Source: an uncultured Rhodospirillales bacterium
GTDB taxonomy: Bacteria; Pseudomonadota; Alphaproteobacteria; Rhodospirillales; Defluviicoccaceae
Direction of reading: 5' to 3'
NCBI GenBank assembly: GCA_937127205.1
Contig: CAKZLS010000501.1
Span: 1-36,774, forward strand
Length of the DNA stretch: 36,774 nt
The translations under genes were made by a program, and so were the position numbers. The notes under the pieces are model-generated. The model saw only the letters and a list, made by a program, of their open reading frames with translations, did no database searches and was not told where the DNA came from. Positions 1-8,922 of the stretch are shown in pieces (positions within the stretch are counted from its first letter, which is position 1; the number at the start of each line of letters is the position of its first letter).

Positions 1-1
1 C

Positions 2-835
2 TATCCCAAATCGGGAAATACCTGGCTGAGGGCATTCCTCGCCAACTACCTGTTGAACACACCCACACCTCAGAACATCAATTCACTGTCCGAGTTCGCT
101 TTTGGCGACATGAGGGCGGACTACTACGAACAGATTTCCGGCAAACCCCAAGCCGAACTCAGTTGGCCTGAGATCAACGGTTTACGCCCCCGCGTCCACC
201 GACATTTGGCTGACGCTCATCCGGGCACCGTCCTGGTCAAGACACACAACGTGCTCTCCGCGATCGACGATATTCCGACCATCACCCCGGATGTAACTTT
301 TGGCGCCATTTACGTGGTTCGTAATCCTTTGGACGTGGCGGTTTCGTTTAGCCATCATTACGGGCTGACCCTGGATCAGGGGGCCAGGGCCATTTGCTAC
401 AAGCCATTGGAGATTCAGCCGAAAGCGGGGCATATTCTGCAGGTGGTGTCGGATTGGAGCAGCAATATCCGCACGTGGCTGAACGCGCCCGGCTTGTATC
501 TCAAGATTCTCAAGTACGAGGAGATGAAGAAATCTCCTTCGAAGGCATTTTCGAGTGTGCTCGAGTTTCTAAAAATTCCGAAAGAAAAAGAGCGCCTCAA
601 ACGGGCCATCCGGCACAGTTCGTTTAAGGTTTTGGCGGGCCAGGAGCGCCAAACGGGATTCATCGAACGGTCCCAGAATGCCGAGCGGTTTTTTCGCAAG
701 GGCGCGGTGGGAACGTGGCGACAAGAACTCGCGCCGGAACAGGTTGATCTGATCGTTGATTGCCACAAAGACATGATGCGCGAGATGGGCTACTTGTCAG
801 CCGATGGCAAACCCGTCGCATCGCCGTCGGCGTAA
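2..835 (+). CDS. Sulfotransferase domain protein, 5'-truncated by the window edge
   Basis: The frame is open from base 2 and reads YPKSGNTWLRAFLANYL, a PAPS-binding 5'-PSB-like loop (PKSGNTW). VRNPLDVAVSFSHHYG follows as a 3'-PB-like segment. The track start at 53 is an internal TTG. Confidence 0.9.
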   Translation, partial: YPKSGNTWLRAFLANYLLNTPTPQNINSLSEFAFGDMRADYYEQISGKPQAELSWPEINGLRPRVHRHLADAHPGTVLVKTHNVLSAIDDIPTITPDVTFGAIYVVRNPLDVAVSFSHHYGLTLDQGARAICYKPLEIQPKAGHILQVVSDWSSNIRTWLNAPGLYLKILKYEEMKKSPSKAFSSVLEFLKIPKEKERLKRAIRHSSFKVLAGQERQTGFIERSQNAERFFRKGAVGTWRQELAPEQVDLIVDCHKDMMREMGYLSADGKPVASPSA

Positions 836-994
836 AGACGAGCCGCCCAACCCTTTGCAGAGTGCCGAATTAAGAAAAAAATAGTCGATTTGTCGGCGAT
901 TGCTCACCGTTTGGCCTGCCACTCCCGCCATTGAAGGCGATGCTCGATAAGGATACAGTTCCGGAGTGGGAGAAACGAGCTCAAGGGAAACCGC

Positions 995-1669
995 ATGCTG
1001 CTTTGGCTACCGGGCGTGCTTACGGCGGAAGAGGTCAACCTGTTTCGCGGCATTGCCGCCGAGGGGAAGTTCAATGACGGCGCCCTGACTGCCCCTGGAC
1101 TCGGTGCATCCGGCATCAAGCGCAATGAACAACTGGCTCCCGATAACGAGAATTACGACCGTTTCTCGCGGTCTTTCGATGCCGCGTTAGACCGCAACGA
1201 AACATTCCGCACCGCCGCGGTGCCCAAGGTGCTTTATCCTCCTATTCTCTCGAGGTATCACCCCGGCATGGCGTATGGCACCCACATCGACAACCCGGTT
1301 CGCCGAAAGCCGGTGCCCATGCGGCTCGACATGTCGATTACCGTTTTCCTGAACAATCCCGACAGTTATCAGGGCGGCGAGTTGGTGGTGGAAACGCCGT
1401 ATGGTGAGAAGCAGGTGAAGCTTCCCGCCGGCGACGGCATCCTCTATCCCACGACCATGTTGCATCGGGTGGCCGAAGTGACATCCGGCGAACGGCTGGC
1501 GGCGCTTACTTGGATACAAAGTATGATCCAAGATCAATCTAAGCGATCGATGGTCTATGACCTTGCGCTGTTGACCCAATGGGCGATGAAAACGGCCCCC
1601 GAAAGCCCGCAATACCACAAATTGAACAACACGCGTGCCAATTTGATCCGGATGTGGGCAACGGACTAG
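995..1669 (+). CDS. Fe(II)/2-oxoglutarate-dependent PKHD-type hydroxylase (YbiX/PiuC family)
   Basis: MLLWLPGVLTAEEV start, YGTHIDNPVR (HxD), YQGGELVVETPYGEKQVKLPAGDGILYPTTMLHRV (distal His) and WIQSMIQD match the PKHD hydroxylase pattern. Confidence 0.9.
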   Translation: MLLWLPGVLTAEEVNLFRGIAAEGKFNDGALTAPGLGASGIKRNEQLAPDNENYDRFSRSFDAALDRNETFRTAAVPKVLYPPILSRYHPGMAYGTHIDNPVRRKPVPMRLDMSITVFLNNPDSYQGGELVVETPYGEKQVKLPAGDGILYPTTMLHRVAEVTSGERLAALTWIQSMIQDQSKRSMVYDLALLTQWAMKTAPESPQYHKLNNTRANLIRMWATD

Positions 1670-1687
1670 GAGGGCCCGAAACGCCAC

Positions 1688-3316
1688 ATGACCCAGCGGC
1701 GCGGACCGACACCGCCATTTCAACCAACCAAACCGGGACACGCGGCCAGTTCTTCGACTCAGGGTCGGCTGGCCGAGGCGGTAAGACATCATCAAGCGGG
1801 CCGGCTGCAAGAGGCCGAACGTCTCTATGATGAAATTCTCAAATCCAGCCCGAGGCACCCCGACACACTGCACCTGTTGGGACTGGTCGCTTATCAGAAA
1901 GGCAACCATGAACGTGCCGAGTCGTTGATCGGCAAGGCGCTGGAAATCAATCCGGACAATCCGGCGTACAGCAACAATCTCGGAAACGTCTTCGCGGCCC
2001 AGCATCGACCGCAGGAAGCCAGCGAATTGTTCAGCCGGGCCACGGCACAGAAACCGGATTTTACCGAGGCACACAACAACTTGGGCAATGCCCTTCAGAA
2101 ATTGGACCGATGGGAAGATGCGGTTGCGGCCTACCAACGCGCCTTGGCATCGCGGCCCCGGTACGCCGAGGCGCATTCCAATCTTGGCGCCGCGCTTAGA
2201 CGGCTGGGACGGCTTGAGGAGGCTCAGGCGTCCTATGAACGTGCGCTCGAGTACAAGCCCGATTACGCCACGGCCTGGAACAACCTCGGCCTCGTGCTTC
2301 ACGAGCGGGCAAGATACGAAGAAGCCCTGCCCTACTACGACAAGGCGCTTGCTCTCGACCCGGACTACGCCGAGGCCCATGCCAACCGGGCAATCCTGCT
2401 GCTGCTGCTTGGCCGCTTCGGCGCAGGCTGGAAGGAGTATGAATGGCGATGGAAGGTGGACGGTTTCACCACGTCGCCCCGGGATCTCGGCCGGCCGCTT
2501 TGGGACGGATCGGAGCTTCGCGGCGAGACAATCCTGCTGCACGCCGAACAGGGATTGGGTTCCGCCATCCAGTTCGTTCGCTACGTATCGAGGGTTGCCC
2601 AACTCGGCGGTCAGGTGATGCTCGAATGCCCGATGCCGCTATTGGGCCTGTTTTCTTCTCTCACGGAAGGTGTGCCGGCGCCGGTGAAACGGCTGATCGT
2701 CAGAGGGGAGACGTTGCCGGAGTTCGATTTGCAGGCGCCGTTGATGAGTCTGCCGCGAATCCTCGGTACCACACTGGATACGATCCCCAACCAGGTGCCG
2801 TACCTTACCGCCGACCCGGCGGTGGCGGATGCGTGGCGTGAACGAATGGGTGCCACGGGACGACCTAAAATCGGCGTCGTCTGGGCCGGCAATCCCCGGC
2901 ACGTGAACGATCGCAACCGCTCCATGCCGTCATCTTTCCTGAGCCCGCTGCTGCACGAGACCGATGCATCGATTTTCAGTCTTCAAATTGGCGCGGCTAC
3001 GCAGGATGACGCGATTCTCGCTTCGGACCGAATTCAGGATCTCGGAAAGGAAATCAGGGACTTTGCCGATACCGCGGCGATCATCGCTAATTTGGATCTG
3101 GTCATTTCCGTTGATACGGCGGTGGCGCACCTGGCCGGCGCCATGGGGCGGCCCACCTGGATGCTGGTTCCCTTTGTTCCGGAATGGCGTTGGTTACTGG
3201 ATCGGGAGGATACCCCGTGGTATCCGACCATGCGGCTGTTTCGGCAAACAGCTCCGGGCGATTGGCGCGAGTTGATGGACCGGGTGACCGAGGCGGTGGC
3301 CGCGTTCGAGTCATAG
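1688..3316 (+). CDS. TPR-repeat protein with C-terminal glycosyltransferase-like (GT9/GT41-type) domain
   Basis: Multiple 34-aa TPR units (AEAHSNLGAALRRLGRLEEAQASYERALEYKPDYA), then LLHAEQGLGSAIQFVRYV ... IGVVWAGNPRHVNDRNRS ... DLVISVDTAVAHLAGAMGRPTWMLVPFVPEWRWLLDREDTPWYPTMRLFRQ. Confidence 0.88.
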   Translation: MTQRRGPTPPFQPTKPGHAASSSTQGRLAEAVRHHQAGRLQEAERLYDEILKSSPRHPDTLHLLGLVAYQKGNHERAESLIGKALEINPDNPAYSNNLGNVFAAQHRPQEASELFSRATAQKPDFTEAHNNLGNALQKLDRWEDAVAAYQRALASRPRYAEAHSNLGAALRRLGRLEEAQASYERALEYKPDYATAWNNLGLVLHERARYEEALPYYDKALALDPDYAEAHANRAILLLLLGRFGAGWKEYEWRWKVDGFTTSPRDLGRPLWDGSELRGETILLHAEQGLGSAIQFVRYVSRVAQLGGQVMLECPMPLLGLFSSLTEGVPAPVKRLIVRGETLPEFDLQAPLMSLPRILGTTLDTIPNQVPYLTADPAVADAWRERMGATGRPKIGVVWAGNPRHVNDRNRSMPSSFLSPLLHETDASIFSLQIGAATQDDAILASDRIQDLGKEIRDFADTAAIIANLDLVISVDTAVAHLAGAMGRPTWMLVPFVPEWRWLLDREDTPWYPTMRLFRQTAPGDWRELMDRVTEAVAAFES

Positions 3317-3408
3317 TGGTGAGTACCGGGGCAATTCGCCGCGAAGCTTCACGGCACGCATAGCCGAGACAGCGTGTGGCGATCGGACAACGGAAAGGGT
3401 CCCTTCTG

Positions 3409-5292
3409 GTGAATCGTCAGCAACGCCGTCTGCAATCGCGACACCCAAAAAGCAGATCCGGCGGCCCGGGAACAAATATCGAAAAAACGCTCATGGATGG
3501 CGCCCGATACCATCAGTCGGGGCAACTGGACAGAGCGGCCGGTCTCTATGAAAAAGTTCTGCGAAGGCAGCCCAACCATCCGGATGCCCTGCATTTACTG
3601 GGTCTGATCGCGAGCAACGGAGAAGAACACGACCGGGCGCTGGACCTGATCTCCCGTGCAATCGAAACGAATAGCGAGAATGCGGCCTACCACAACAGCC
3701 TCGGCACCGTGCTTCTCGCCCTCGATCGCGCCGGCGACGCGGAGAGCAGCTTTCGACGAGCGCTTGCTTTGAACCCAGCCTATGCGGAGGCGCACAACAA
3801 TCTTGGAAACGCGCTTCAGGACTTGGGACGCCCGGAGGAGTCGCTTTCCAGTTACAACAGCGCGGTACAATTAAATCCTCAATATGCCGAGGCTTACTGC
3901 AATTGCGGCAGAGCGTTGCAGGCGCTTGGCGAGCGCAAGGAGGCCGTTGCGGCGTTTCGCCGCGCTCTCGAATTGAAACCCGACTATGTAAAGGCGCACA
4001 GAAGTCTTGGCGAAGTGTTGTGGGAGCTTGGGCAAATGGAGGACGCTCGCGCCAGTTTCGAACGCGCCCTCGCGCTTGCGCCGGAAGATGAGGATACCTG
4101 CGTCGCGCTAGCGGCATTCTTCGAAAGATCCAGCAAACTGGAGGACGGGCTTGCCATGGCCGAGCAGGCGCTGCGCAGTCGGCCCGGGTATGTTCAGGCG
4201 CATGTCTTGGCGGCAAAGTGCGAAAAGCGGCTTGGCCGGGAACGCGAAGCGATCGATCGGCTGGAAGCCTTGAACCTTGAGAATTTGGACATTTTGGGAA
4301 CAGACGTCGCTTTGTATGAGTTGGCCGCGCTGCGCGACCGAACCGGAGACTATGAGCGCGCCTATACTGCCTATAAGAAGGCCAATGAGCTGGCCGCGGA
4401 AACCCCGCAATGGAAGCGGGTCGACAAGAACCGCTTTCCCGACCTCATCGTCGATCTCAAAACCGCCTTTACAGCCGAATGGCTCGCCTCCTGGACACCG
4501 CCGATCCCGTTTCTGGAGCGGCAACCGGTTTTTCTCATCGGATTCCCACGCTCGGGAACAACCTTGCTGGACCAGATCCTCGACGCCCATCCGTCGCTCC
4601 ATACCATGGAGGAAAAACCCGCGATCGATGTGGTCAAGCAGCGGGTGCGCGAGATGCCGGGAGGGTATCCCAATGCTCTCGCGGTCATGACAGCGGAGGA
4701 CGTAGCCGGCCTTCGGCAGATTTATTTCGCGGAAGTCGCCAGCTACATGGACGGCGTTCCTGACGGTATCCTGGTGGACAAGCATCCACTGAACATCATG
4801 GACGTTGGATTGATCCATCGCCTGTTCCCCGAGGCAAAGCTGCTTCTTGCTCTGAGACATCCCTGCGACGTCGTGCTCAGCGGTTTCATGCAATACTTCG
4901 AGCCCAATATGGCGATGGTTCAGTTCGGCTCGCTTCCGGATACCGCCAGGTTCTACCAAGGCGTGATGGGTTTATGGCAGCAGTACGAGGCGACGCTGCC
5001 GGTATCCGTTCACCCGAGCCGCTACGAGGATCTCGTAGCCGAATTCGAGCCTCAGACCCGGCGCATTCTCGATTTTCTGGAGGTGCCGTGGGACGACGCG
5101 ATCCTCGCGTACGCCGAACGGGCAAAAGGCCGCCGCATCGCGACACCCAGCTACCACCAGGTCGTTCAGCCGATCTATTCCCGTTCCGTCAGCCGGTGGC
5201 TGAACTATCGCGAACCGATGGAGCAGGTCCTGCCCATCCTGCGGCCCTTCATCGACGCCTTCGGCTACGGCGAGAACGGCAGCATCGAATAG
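3409..5292 (+). CDS. TPR-repeat sulfotransferase family protein
   Basis: Tandem TPRs followed by PVFLIGFPRSGTTLLDQILDAHPSLHTMEEKPAI and LALRHPCDVVLSGFMQYF. The GTG at 3409 gives the start MNRQQRR, which is preferred over the track GTG at 3376. Confidence 0.9.
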   Translation: MNRQQRRLQSRHPKSRSGGPGTNIEKTLMDGARYHQSGQLDRAAGLYEKVLRRQPNHPDALHLLGLIASNGEEHDRALDLISRAIETNSENAAYHNSLGTVLLALDRAGDAESSFRRALALNPAYAEAHNNLGNALQDLGRPEESLSSYNSAVQLNPQYAEAYCNCGRALQALGERKEAVAAFRRALELKPDYVKAHRSLGEVLWELGQMEDARASFERALALAPEDEDTCVALAAFFERSSKLEDGLAMAEQALRSRPGYVQAHVLAAKCEKRLGREREAIDRLEALNLENLDILGTDVALYELAALRDRTGDYERAYTAYKKANELAAETPQWKRVDKNRFPDLIVDLKTAFTAEWLASWTPPIPFLERQPVFLIGFPRSGTTLLDQILDAHPSLHTMEEKPAIDVVKQRVREMPGGYPNALAVMTAEDVAGLRQIYFAEVASYMDGVPDGILVDKHPLNIMDVGLIHRLFPEAKLLLALRHPCDVVLSGFMQYFEPNMAMVQFGSLPDTARFYQGVMGLWQQYEATLPVSVHPSRYEDLVAEFEPQTRRILDFLEVPWDDAILAYAERAKGRRIATPSYHQVVQPIYSRSVSRWLNYREPMEQVLPILRPFIDAFGYGENGSIE

Positions 5293-5299
5293 TTGCTAA

Positions 5300-5923
5300 T
5301 TATCGGACAGTTCGCCCGGAGCCCGTGAACCCACCGATTCCGGCGAAACCCGCGGCGCCGCTTGAGCAAAGGCGACGGGCCGAGTCGACGTCAACCCCGC
5401 CGAGGGCGTACACGGGCAACGGGCTCCGACGCACCCAGGCGGCGAACCTGAGCGATCCGATGGCCGCGGCACCGGGGTGGCTTTTCGTTGGAAATACCGA
5501 TGATAACAGAACCGCGTTGACGCCTGCCTCGGCGGCGCTCATGATGGCCTTGAGCGAGTGAGCCGCCGCCGTGACCAGCCAGCCGTTGCGAGCACACGTC
5601 CGCCAGGTTCGCGGAGGCATTCGTGTCCGCGTTTCAGGGAGGTGGAGCCCGTGCGCACGAACGCGTGCCGCCAACGAGATATCCTCCGAAATCAACAGGC
5701 GCAATCCAAGCGCGCGGCAGCGGGCGGCAAGACGAAAAGCCAGCAATTCGCGATCCGGATCTCCGTAGTGCCGCAGGATGACCGCGCTTCCATGGGGAAG
5801 CGTTTCCACGATGGAGATTGGATCTGCCAACCTTTGACGATCGGTCATCAGAATCAGCGGCGGCAGCATCGGGTCGGGGACGCGCGGTTTGAGCCGCCGC
5901 GAGAGCTCTGCTAGGTTCGTCAT
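5300..5923 (-). CDS. Thiamine-phosphate synthase-like (ThiE/TenI fold) protein
   Basis: LPPLILMTDRQRLADP ... LLISEDISLAARVRAHGLHLPE ... AAEAGVNAVLLSSVFPTKSHPGAAAIG ... LPVYALGGV. The start MTNLAEL (CAT at 5921-5923) is chosen over the longer ORF. Confidence 0.75.
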   Translation of the reverse strand: MTNLAELSRRLKPRVPDPMLPPLILMTDRQRLADPISIVETLPHGSAVILRHYGDPDRELLAFRLAARCRALGLRLLISEDISLAARVRAHGLHLPETRTRMPPRTWRTCARNGWLVTAAAHSLKAIMSAAEAGVNAVLLSSVFPTKSHPGAAAIGSLRFAAWVRRSPLPVYALGGVDVDSARRLCSSGAAGFAGIGGFTGSGRTVR

Positions 5924-5954
5924 GAGACCAACAATGGGCGCAACGGGTTTTCGA

Positions 5955-6659
5955 ATGCAAATGGTAAACCAATCATCGGAACAAGTGGACGTGCGCCGCA
6001 ATCTTCTGGCGGTCAGGGCGGAGATCGACGCCGCGGCGGCGGCAGTCGAGCGTGAGCCGAATTCCGTTACGATAATCGCGGTGAGCAAAACCAACCCGCC
6101 CGAGCGCATTCTCCCGGCGTTGGATGCGGGTCACAGGATCTTCGGCGAGAACCGGGTGCAGGAAGCGGAGGACAAGTGGCCGGCGTTGAAAGAAGCGTTT
6201 CCCGACGCGCGCTTGCATCTGATCGGTCCATTGCAGCGGAATAAGGTTCGCCGAGCTGTCCAGCTGTGTGATGTGATCGAATCGGTGGACCGCCCTAAAC
6301 TGGCGCGTTCGCTGGCCAATGCGATGGAATCGGAGGATCGCCGGCCCGACGTGCTGATACAAGTGAACACCGGTGACGAGCCGCAGAAACACGGAGCCGC
6401 TCTCGCGGACGTGGACTCATTCATTGAAGAGTGCGTGGAAACCTATGGTCTGCCGCTCAAGGGCTTGATGTGTATTCCGCCGGCAGACGAGGAGCCGTCG
6501 CTGCATTTCGCCTTGTTGCGTGAAATCGCGCGGCGGCACAACCTTCCCGAGCTTAGCATGGGGATGACCGGCGATTATCCCATAGCCGTTCGGTTTGGCG
6601 CCACCATGGTTCGCGTCGGTACGGCCATTTTTGGCCCCCGGCCGCCGCTGCCGGGTTGA
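5955..6659 (+). CDS. yggS: YggS/PROSC family PLP homeostasis protein
   Basis: VTIIAVSKTNPPERI, FGENRVQEAEDKW, LHLIGPLQRNK, LIQVNTGDEPQKHG, LSMGMTGDYPIAVRFGATMVRVGTAIFG. Confidence 0.93.
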   Translation: MQMVNQSSEQVDVRRNLLAVRAEIDAAAAAVEREPNSVTIIAVSKTNPPERILPALDAGHRIFGENRVQEAEDKWPALKEAFPDARLHLIGPLQRNKVRRAVQLCDVIESVDRPKLARSLANAMESEDRRPDVLIQVNTGDEPQKHGAALADVDSFIEECVETYGLPLKGLMCIPPADEEPSLHFALLREIARRHNLPELSMGMTGDYPIAVRFGATMVRVGTAIFGPRPPLPG

Positions 6660-6695
6660 TACCAACTTACGCTCCGGTCCAAACAGGCCATTGGA

Positions 6696-7409
6696 TTAGC
6701 TCAGGACGTCGATCCTCGGAGTTACACGTTGGGTGTCCGAGCGCTCGCCTTTCTCATACATGGACATGGCTAAGACTACGAGATCCGTCACATGTCCTTG
6801 TCTGACCGACGCCATCCTGTTCTCCAGCACGCCAACAGTCGGACCGGTCTTGAGAGCTTGCAACGTGTCGGCGGCGGGATCGGTCGCCAAGTGCGGCCAC
6901 TCGAGAACCTCCAGCGACGTCGGGACGGGCGCGGGCGAAGGTCTGCCGCCGGAAGCGATTTCCAGCGGGACCGTGTCCGCATCGCCCTCCGGCGGGGAGA
7001 TTGCTCCGGCGTACATTTCGGATGGTTCGCTGTCATCGATTCCCAGGAGATCGGTGGCGAACGCCAGGACATGCTCGCCAACATCGCTGCCGGTTATTTC
7101 ATCAACGACCATGTTGACCAACGAGGAGATCGCCCCCATCCAGCCACCGAACAGCGCGCCCCCGGCGATCCGCGGGATCGGGTCGATCTGGTCGTCGGCC
7201 CATTCCCGATAAAGCGTCGAAATAATCGGAATGTGCTGCAGCGGGTTGATGACGTCGAGAATATCCTCGAAGGTCAGACCATCGTCGCCGAAGGGCTCGA
7301 AACGATAGGGTTCTTCTGGCACCTTGCTCGGCGATGCCGTCGAATGATAGGCAATCGGCTGCGATCGGGCCGAATAGCCTGAAGCCGGGCTTGTCGTCGT
7401 GAGATCCAT
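6696..7409 (-). CDS. Conserved hypothetical protein
   Basis: 237 aa with coherent composition: DGLTFEDILDVINPLQHIPIISTLYREWADDQIDPIPRIAGGALFGGWMGAISSLVNMVVDEITG. It resembles uncharacterised alphaproteobacterial proteins from memory. Confidence 0.75.
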   Translation of the reverse strand: MDLTTTSPASGYSARSQPIAYHSTASPSKVPEEPYRFEPFGDDGLTFEDILDVINPLQHIPIISTLYREWADDQIDPIPRIAGGALFGGWMGAISSLVNMVVDEITGSDVGEHVLAFATDLLGIDDSEPSEMYAGAISPPEGDADTVPLEIASGGRPSPAPVPTSLEVLEWPHLATDPAADTLQALKTGPTVGVLENRMASVRQGHVTDLVVLAMSMYEKGERSDTQRVTPRIDVLS

Positions 7410-7567
7410 GATCTTCCATACTTTCGTCTGTTGCTACGTTCTACGCAAACGCAGTGCCAAACGAAAATCATGGAAAATCAGTGTGTTAAAAAGTAGCGGA
7501 TGGATTTGACGGAGAGATCACCGGGCAAAAACTTCCCGCTCCACCGACAATCTTGCCCACCCGGGCC

Positions 7568-8797
7568 CTACAGCAGGTGGCCGCCACGGCCCGCCTTGGT
7601 GCGAATGTAGACTTCGTTGTGCTGGTTCGATGGAAACTTATGAGGGACGCGCTCCTCGACGGTTATCCCGCACAGGGCGAGACCGTCCACCTTTCCCGGG
7701 TTGTTGGTCAGCAGCCGGACGCGGCCGAACCCGAGTTGACGCAACATCTGCGCCGCCGGCAGGTAGACCCGCTCGTCTGCATCGAAGCCTAATTGCTCGT
7801 TCGCATCCAGCGTATCGAAACCCTGGTCTTGCAATTCGTAGGCGCGCAACTTGTTGACCAATCCGATACCGCGGCCTTCCTGAGCGAGATAGAGGAGCAC
7901 TCCTCCCCCGGCTGCCGACACCTCCCGAATGGCGCCCCGCAACTGGTCGCCGCAATCGCAGCGAAGGCTACCCAAGAGATCTCCGGTGAAACATTCGGAA
8001 TGCAGTCGGGTCAGAACCGGTTTTTCATGATCCGGTTCGCCCAGCAACACCGCCAAGTGCTCCAGCCCGCCGTCAAGAGGACGAAAAGCGACAATGCGCG
8101 CGTTTTCGGCACCGGCCAGCGGCACGCGGGCCTCGCTGACGGCGCGCAAGCTCCTGGAGGCGGAGCGCTCGTATTGAAAAACGTCGCCGGTATCGACAAG
8201 CAGCAAATCGTGACGCGCGGCCCAGGCGTCCAAATCCTTTGCGTCTGGATCGGCGATGGTCGCACTGACCGCTGCCGGCAGCAACCGTGCCGTTTTGGCA
8301 AGCTGAACGGCCGCGCTATCACAACTGAACGCAGGAGACTCGGCAACCGTGAGCTCATAGGGAGGCGGAATCGGCAGCCCGGACAGTGGATCGGACAGTT
8401 CCTGAATGACTTCCACGGAAAAACCGGGCTCGGCGGCCAAATTCACAACCTTGAAACCGCCCGGCGTGAGCCCAAGCACCGCGGCGCGCCGCGCCGTAAT
8501 GACGAGACATGGTTGAGAGTGGCTGACCGCAGCCAACTCCGCCAAGCCCTGAGGGGTAACCGCTTCCGCCGCCAGCATCAGCGAAGCCAAACCTCCGCTG
8601 CCGCGAATCACCACGAAGCGGCCCCGGCGCAGGTCGGAGACCGCCCGATCCACCGAGAGCAGCGACAGCGGCTCACGGGTCGCGGGGACAAGGTGCGGAC
8701 GGTTGGTCAAGATCGGTGGTGCCTCCAGGCGTTTGCAGGATCGCGACGATACCCTTGAAGGCGTAGGGGTGGAAGTGAATTGTTTCGGAGTTGGCAA
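7568..8797 (-). CDS. ribA: GTP cyclohydrolase II (RibA) with long N-terminal RibB-like but apparently degenerate domain; exact start uncertain
   Basis: LTRLHSECFTGDLLGSLRCDCGDQLRGAI (Zn-binding Cys), YLAQEGRGIGLVNKLRAYELQDQGFDTLDANEQLGF, LLTNNPGKVDGLALCGITVEERV. Confidence 0.92.
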   Translation of the reverse strand: MPTPKQFTSTPTPSRVSSRSCKRLEAPPILTNRPHLVPATREPLSLLSVDRAVSDLRRGRFVVIRGSGGLASLMLAAEAVTPQGLAELAAVSHSQPCLVITARRAAVLGLTPGGFKVVNLAAEPGFSVEVIQELSDPLSGLPIPPPYELTVAESPAFSCDSAAVQLAKTARLLPAAVSATIADPDAKDLDAWAARHDLLLVDTGDVFQYERSASRSLRAVSEARVPLAGAENARIVAFRPLDGGLEHLAVLLGEPDHEKPVLTRLHSECFTGDLLGSLRCDCGDQLRGAIREVSAAGGGVLLYLAQEGRGIGLVNKLRAYELQDQGFDTLDANEQLGFDADERVYLPAAQMLRQLGFGRVRLLTNNPGKVDGLALCGITVEERVPHKFPSNQHNEVYIRTKAGRGGHLL

Positions 8798-8922
8798 AGC
8801 ATGAAATACCGCTTCCGGACAGCCATCCGCAGGTGAACACTCATCACAGTTGTAAATCGTAGCAAGGGTACTATTGTTTCAATAGGCATAATCCGGAAAA
8901 GAACTGCGGGAAGAGTTTTGAC

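Noticed and set aside
1187-2602. 471-aa minus-strand ORF antisense to the PKHD and TPR genes
   Set aside because: High-GC antisense open frame; composition is not protein-like and the + strand frames carry clear domains.
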